Shown here: piece by piece, positions 61,856 to 64,000 of the stretch | Position numbering within the stretch: position 1 is the first letter of the stretch | Layout of the letters: every line of letters starts with the position of its first letter | From: Chloroflexota bacterium | Lineage (GTDB): Bacteria > Chloroflexota > Limnocylindria > Limnocylindrales > CSP1-4 | Reading direction: 5' to 3' | Assembly (NCBI GenBank): GCA_019637815.1 | Contig: JAHBUZ010000004.1 | Coordinates: 124,001 to 188,000 of the forward strand | Length of the DNA: 64,000 nucleotides | Notes under the pieces: generated by a model | Seen by the model: the letters and a program-made list of their open reading frames with translations, nothing else | Databases searched by the model: none | What the model was told of the DNA's origin: nothing | Program-made: the position numbers and the translations under genes

Positions 61856-62959
61856 TCACTGGGCGGCGATCTGGTCCGCGATGTCCTGGTACAGCGCCGC
61901 GCCGTCCTCGCCGAGGTCCACCAGGCTCTCCTGCTGGAGCAGCTCGGCGGGGGTCATGGCCAGGTTCGGGAACGCCGCCAGGACCGCCGGGTCCACGGCG
62001 GCCATGGCCGGCGCGTTGGGCACCTTGTACGAGATGTTCTCGACGACCCACGAGTGGACATCCGGCCGGAGGATGTAGTCGATGAACGCGTGTGCCGCCT
62101 CCTTGTTGGGTGACGACTCGAGGATGGTCATGGTGTCCACCCACAGGTCGCTCCCCTCGGACGGCACCACCCAGCCGACGTCGGCACCCTCGGCGATGGC
62201 GTAGTTGCACCAGCCGTCCCACGCCTCGACGAGCGCGGCCTCGCCGCTCACGAGCCGGGAATAGAACGTGGTGTCATCGAAGGCGAGCAGGGTCGGCTTC
62301 ATGGCCAGCAGGAGGTCGCGGACCTGCTCCATCTCCGCGGGGTCCGTCGTGTTCGCCGAGAAGCCGAGGGCCTTCTGGGCCGGCAGCATCAGCCAGCGCT
62401 GCGTGAACAGGGCGGTGGTCTTGCCCGAGACGCCCTCGGCGGGCGTCAGCAGGTCGTACCAGCTGGTCGGTGGCGCGTCCACCAGGTCGGTCCGGTAGCA
62501 CAGGCCCGTGGTCCCCCACGCATAGGGCACCGAGTGGGTGTTGCCCGGGTCATACGCCAGCTCGTTCGCCTCCGGGTAGAGGTTCGCGATGTTGGGCACC
62601 TGGGCGTGGTCGATGGCGGCGAGGAAGCCACCCTCCGTGAGCGCCTGGGCGAACTGCCCGGACATGAACGCCACATCGATGCCCGAGTTGCCCGCGAGCA
62701 GCTTGGCCACGACCTCCTCGTTGGTGGCGTGGTTGGTGATCGTGACCGGCACACCCGTCTCCGCCTCGAAGCGCGCGGGCAGATCCTCCGGCATGTACGC
62801 GGCCCAGTTGGAGATGACCAGGCTCTGGCCGGCGAGCGCCGGATCGGGGCTCGTGGCGGGATCCTGGGCGAGCGCCACGGACCCCGCGGTCGTGACGGCG
62901 AGGGCCGCCGTGAGACCGATGGCGATGGTGCGGCCCCCTGCCGCGCGGTGATGACGCAT
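61856..62959 (-). CDS. potD: spermidine/putrescine-binding protein PotD
   Basis: 367 aa. Signal peptide IAIGLTAALAVTTAGSVALAQD, no lipobox cysteine. PotD motifs: QSLVISNWAAYMPEDLPARFEAETGVPVTI (early mature part), NSGIDVAFMSGQFAQALTEGGFLAAI (PotD 'G.DV...'), YAWGTTGLCYRTD (about 146-158) and EAWDGWCNYAIAEGADVGWVVPSEGSDLWVDTMTI. Four aromatic/acidic positions for polyamine amines (Trp, Tyr, Asp) are present. First gene of potDBCA; GAGGAG precedes ATG 62959. Confidence 0.9.
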   Translation of the reverse strand: MRHHRAAGGRTIAIGLTAALAVTTAGSVALAQDPATSPDPALAGQSLVISNWAAYMPEDLPARFEAETGVPVTITNHATNEEVVAKLLAGNSGIDVAFMSGQFAQALTEGGFLAAIDHAQVPNIANLYPEANELAYDPGNTHSVPYAWGTTGLCYRTDLVDAPPTSWYDLLTPAEGVSGKTTALFTQRWLMLPAQKALGFSANTTDPAEMEQVRDLLLAMKPTLLAFDDTTFYSRLVSGEAALVEAWDGWCNYAIAEGADVGWVVPSEGSDLWVDTMTILESSPNKEAAHAFIDYILRPDVHSWVVENISYKVPNAPAMAAVDPAVLAAFPNLAMTPAELLQQESLVDLGEDGAALYQDIADQIAAQ

Positions 62960-63017
62960 GATTCGTGCTCCTCTCGTTCGGGCCCGCTCCTGGGTCCGGC
63001 GTCCCGGTCGTCCGGGG

Positions 63018-63046
63018 AGTGTCGCAGATCGCTAGGTCGGAGACAA
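63018..63046 (-). promoter_or_regulatory. candidate promoter of potDBCA
   Basis: On the minus strand TTGTCT (63041-63046), 17-nt spacer, GACACT (63018-63023); about 52 nt leader to ATG 62959. Four of six and three of six consensus matches. Confidence 0.5.
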
Positions 63047-63048
63047 GG

Positions 63049-64000
63049 TTGTCCCTGCTGCAGGAGCTCGTCGAGACGTGGCCCCCCTCCGAGGAGACGC
63101 GAGGTGGCGGGTACGTGCGTGCGCCGCTCGCCAGCATGACGCCGATCGCCGCGGCGACGCTCGGACCCGGCACGCGGCCCGGTCTGGCGGTCGTCGTGAC
63201 GCAGGACCCGGCGGGTCGGCTGTCGCTCGCACCCCTGGCGCGTGATGCCGGCACGTGGCGGCGAGCCCGTCCCCGCGACGGCGCCTCGACCGCGGTGGTC
63301 GCCGGCGTGGCGTCGTTGCCCGAGCTCGCGGACGGGTTCCACTTCGAGCGACTGGTCGATCCGGGCCACCCCCAGGGGGAGCGGGCCATCGGGGTCGACC
63401 AGACGAACGAATCGGTCGTGGTCGGCGACCGCGTCGTCGTCAAGTGGCTCATCGAGCCGGTCCTCCGTGACCCCGCCATCGTGGACCTGCCGACGCATCT
63501 CGCGGCAGCCGGGTTCACGGCGATCCCGACCCCGCTCGGCAGCCTGCGCTGGGGCGTGGACGGGCGGATCGCGACCCTCGCCCAGGTCGCGGCATGGCTG
63601 CCCGACTCCGCGGACGGCTGGGACTGGTGCGTGACGGATGTCCTGGCGCACGTGCTCCACGGCACGGCGTGCCCGGGTGACTGTCCCGGGATCCGCCTGG
63701 GTGCGCGGCTGGGCGAGCTCGCCGGTGCCCTCCATGTCGCGCTCGCCACGCCCACCCCGCTCATCCCGGCGCCCGTCATCCGGGCGGACCGGCGCCTGAT
63801 CGGCGAATGGCATCGGACCGCGCTCGATGCCCTCGATCGAACGGTCGCGGCGGTGGACGGCGCCGCGCTCGCGCACCTCGAGCCCCGCGCCGACGCCCTG
63901 CGGGCACGCATCGACACGCTCGCCATGGTGGACACGACACCCATGCTCCGGATCCACGGTGACCTCCATGTCGGCCAGATCCTGCGGAGTGGCGACCGGC
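63049..64000 (+). CDS. maltokinase-like aminoglycoside-phosphotransferase-fold kinase (C-terminus outside window)
   Basis: 317 visible residues in an open frame to the window edge. N-terminal cap-like part (LLQELVETWPPSEE, RPGLAVVVTQDPAGRL) and the kinase part: GVDQTNESVVVGDRVVVKWLI (nucleotide-binding, Lys), LATPTPLIPAPVI, and the catalytic loop MLRIHGDLHVGQIL (HGDLHxGQ, about 300-312), which is typical of maltokinase (Mak/Pep2) and related sugar kinases. These make maltose 1-phosphate for GlgE-type glucan synthesis. TTG 63049 is preceded by GGAG at 6 nt; GTG 63019 is an alternative. Divergent from potD. Confidence 0.8.
   Translation, partial: MSLLQELVETWPPSEETRGGGYVRAPLASMTPIAAATLGPGTRPGLAVVVTQDPAGRLSLAPLARDAGTWRRARPRDGASTAVVAGVASLPELADGFHFERLVDPGHPQGERAIGVDQTNESVVVGDRVVVKWLIEPVLRDPAIVDLPTHLAAAGFTAIPTPLGSLRWGVDGRIATLAQVAAWLPDSADGWDWCVTDVLAHVLHGTACPGDCPGIRLGARLGELAGALHVALATPTPLIPAPVIRADRRLIGEWHRTALDALDRTVAAVDGAALAHLEPRADALRARIDTLAMVDTTPMLRIHGDLHVGQILRSGDR

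Overview
The window is a high-G+C bacterial chromosome segment (about 70% G+C by eye, not computed). Genes are tightly packed and many junctions are 4-bp ATGA start/stop overlaps. At least six genes look leaderless, with a TANNNT-like -10 hexamer exactly 6-7 nt before the start codon. Together with a CIRCE-controlled groL, a MoxR/ChlI-type AAA+ plus vWA pair, META-domain and NEW3-domain proteins, and ABC solute-binding proteins without lipoboxes, this suggests a high-G+C Chloroflexota (Limnocylindria/Ellin6529-like). A deep-branching actinobacterium cannot be excluded. No rRNA, integrase, transposase or cas gene is visible; one tRNA is present.

Layout. 0-3.1 kb: proteostasis cluster on the minus strand in the order tig-clpP-clpX, next to tRNA-Leu(UAG). 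3.3-7.5 kb: SnoaL-like protein, a holin-superfamily/DUF3618-like membrane pair, a membrane protein, a tiny zinc-ribbon-like protein and a DinB-like protein. 7.5-12 kb: 96-bp direct duplication, groL with CIRCE, then femX-like and cinA-like genes. 12-15.4 kb: a NEW3-domain secreted protein with an ABC-2 transporter. 15.4-18 kb: repeat-rich spacer, an AbiEii-like nucleotidyltransferase with a 74-aa partner, mrp. 18.1-19.2 kb: azlCD. 19.4-26.6 kb: a LacI-controlled sugar operon (repressor, solute-binding protein, two permeases, YesL-like protein, glycogen-debranching-type hydrolase) with a recognisable promoter, two operator palindromes and an internal hairpin. 26.7-35.8 kb: a 1051-aa duplicated-module membrane protein, a YczE-like protein, a PotC C-terminal remnant, a class III aminotransferase, a serine hydrolase with an apparent frameshift in its signal peptide, and a YtcJ-type amidohydrolase. 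35.9-42.2 kb: a complete dipeptide/oligopeptide ABC operon (A-B-C-D-F).

42.2-51 kb: repeat-bearing spacers, a class II aldolase-like enzyme, a two-META-domain secreted protein, a small secreted protein, and an AAA+/vWA pair joined by a 21-bp tandem repeat that encodes heptapeptides. The 643-nt spacer before 51 kb carries a 36-bp repeat three times plus an inverted copy. 51-54 kb: a degenerate P-loop protein divergent from an ABC-2 exporter operon with an XRE regulator. 54-59 kb: aminobutyraldehyde-type dehydrogenase read through from a VapBC pair, a UGT-like glycosyltransferase, HigBA, and an orphan ribbon-helix-helix antitoxin. 59-63 kb: potDBCA polyamine transporter. 63 kb to the end: a maltokinase-like gene cut by the window edge.

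Functional picture: the cell imports and hydrolyses alpha-glucans or oligosaccharides, peptides and polyamines. PotDBCA, the class III aminotransferase and the aldehyde dehydrogenase could form a putrescine-to-GABA route, now split over about 30 kb. The least explained parts are the dispersed intergenic repeats, the heptad-repeat linker, the duplicated 1051-aa membrane protein and the nucleotidyltransferase/partner pair.
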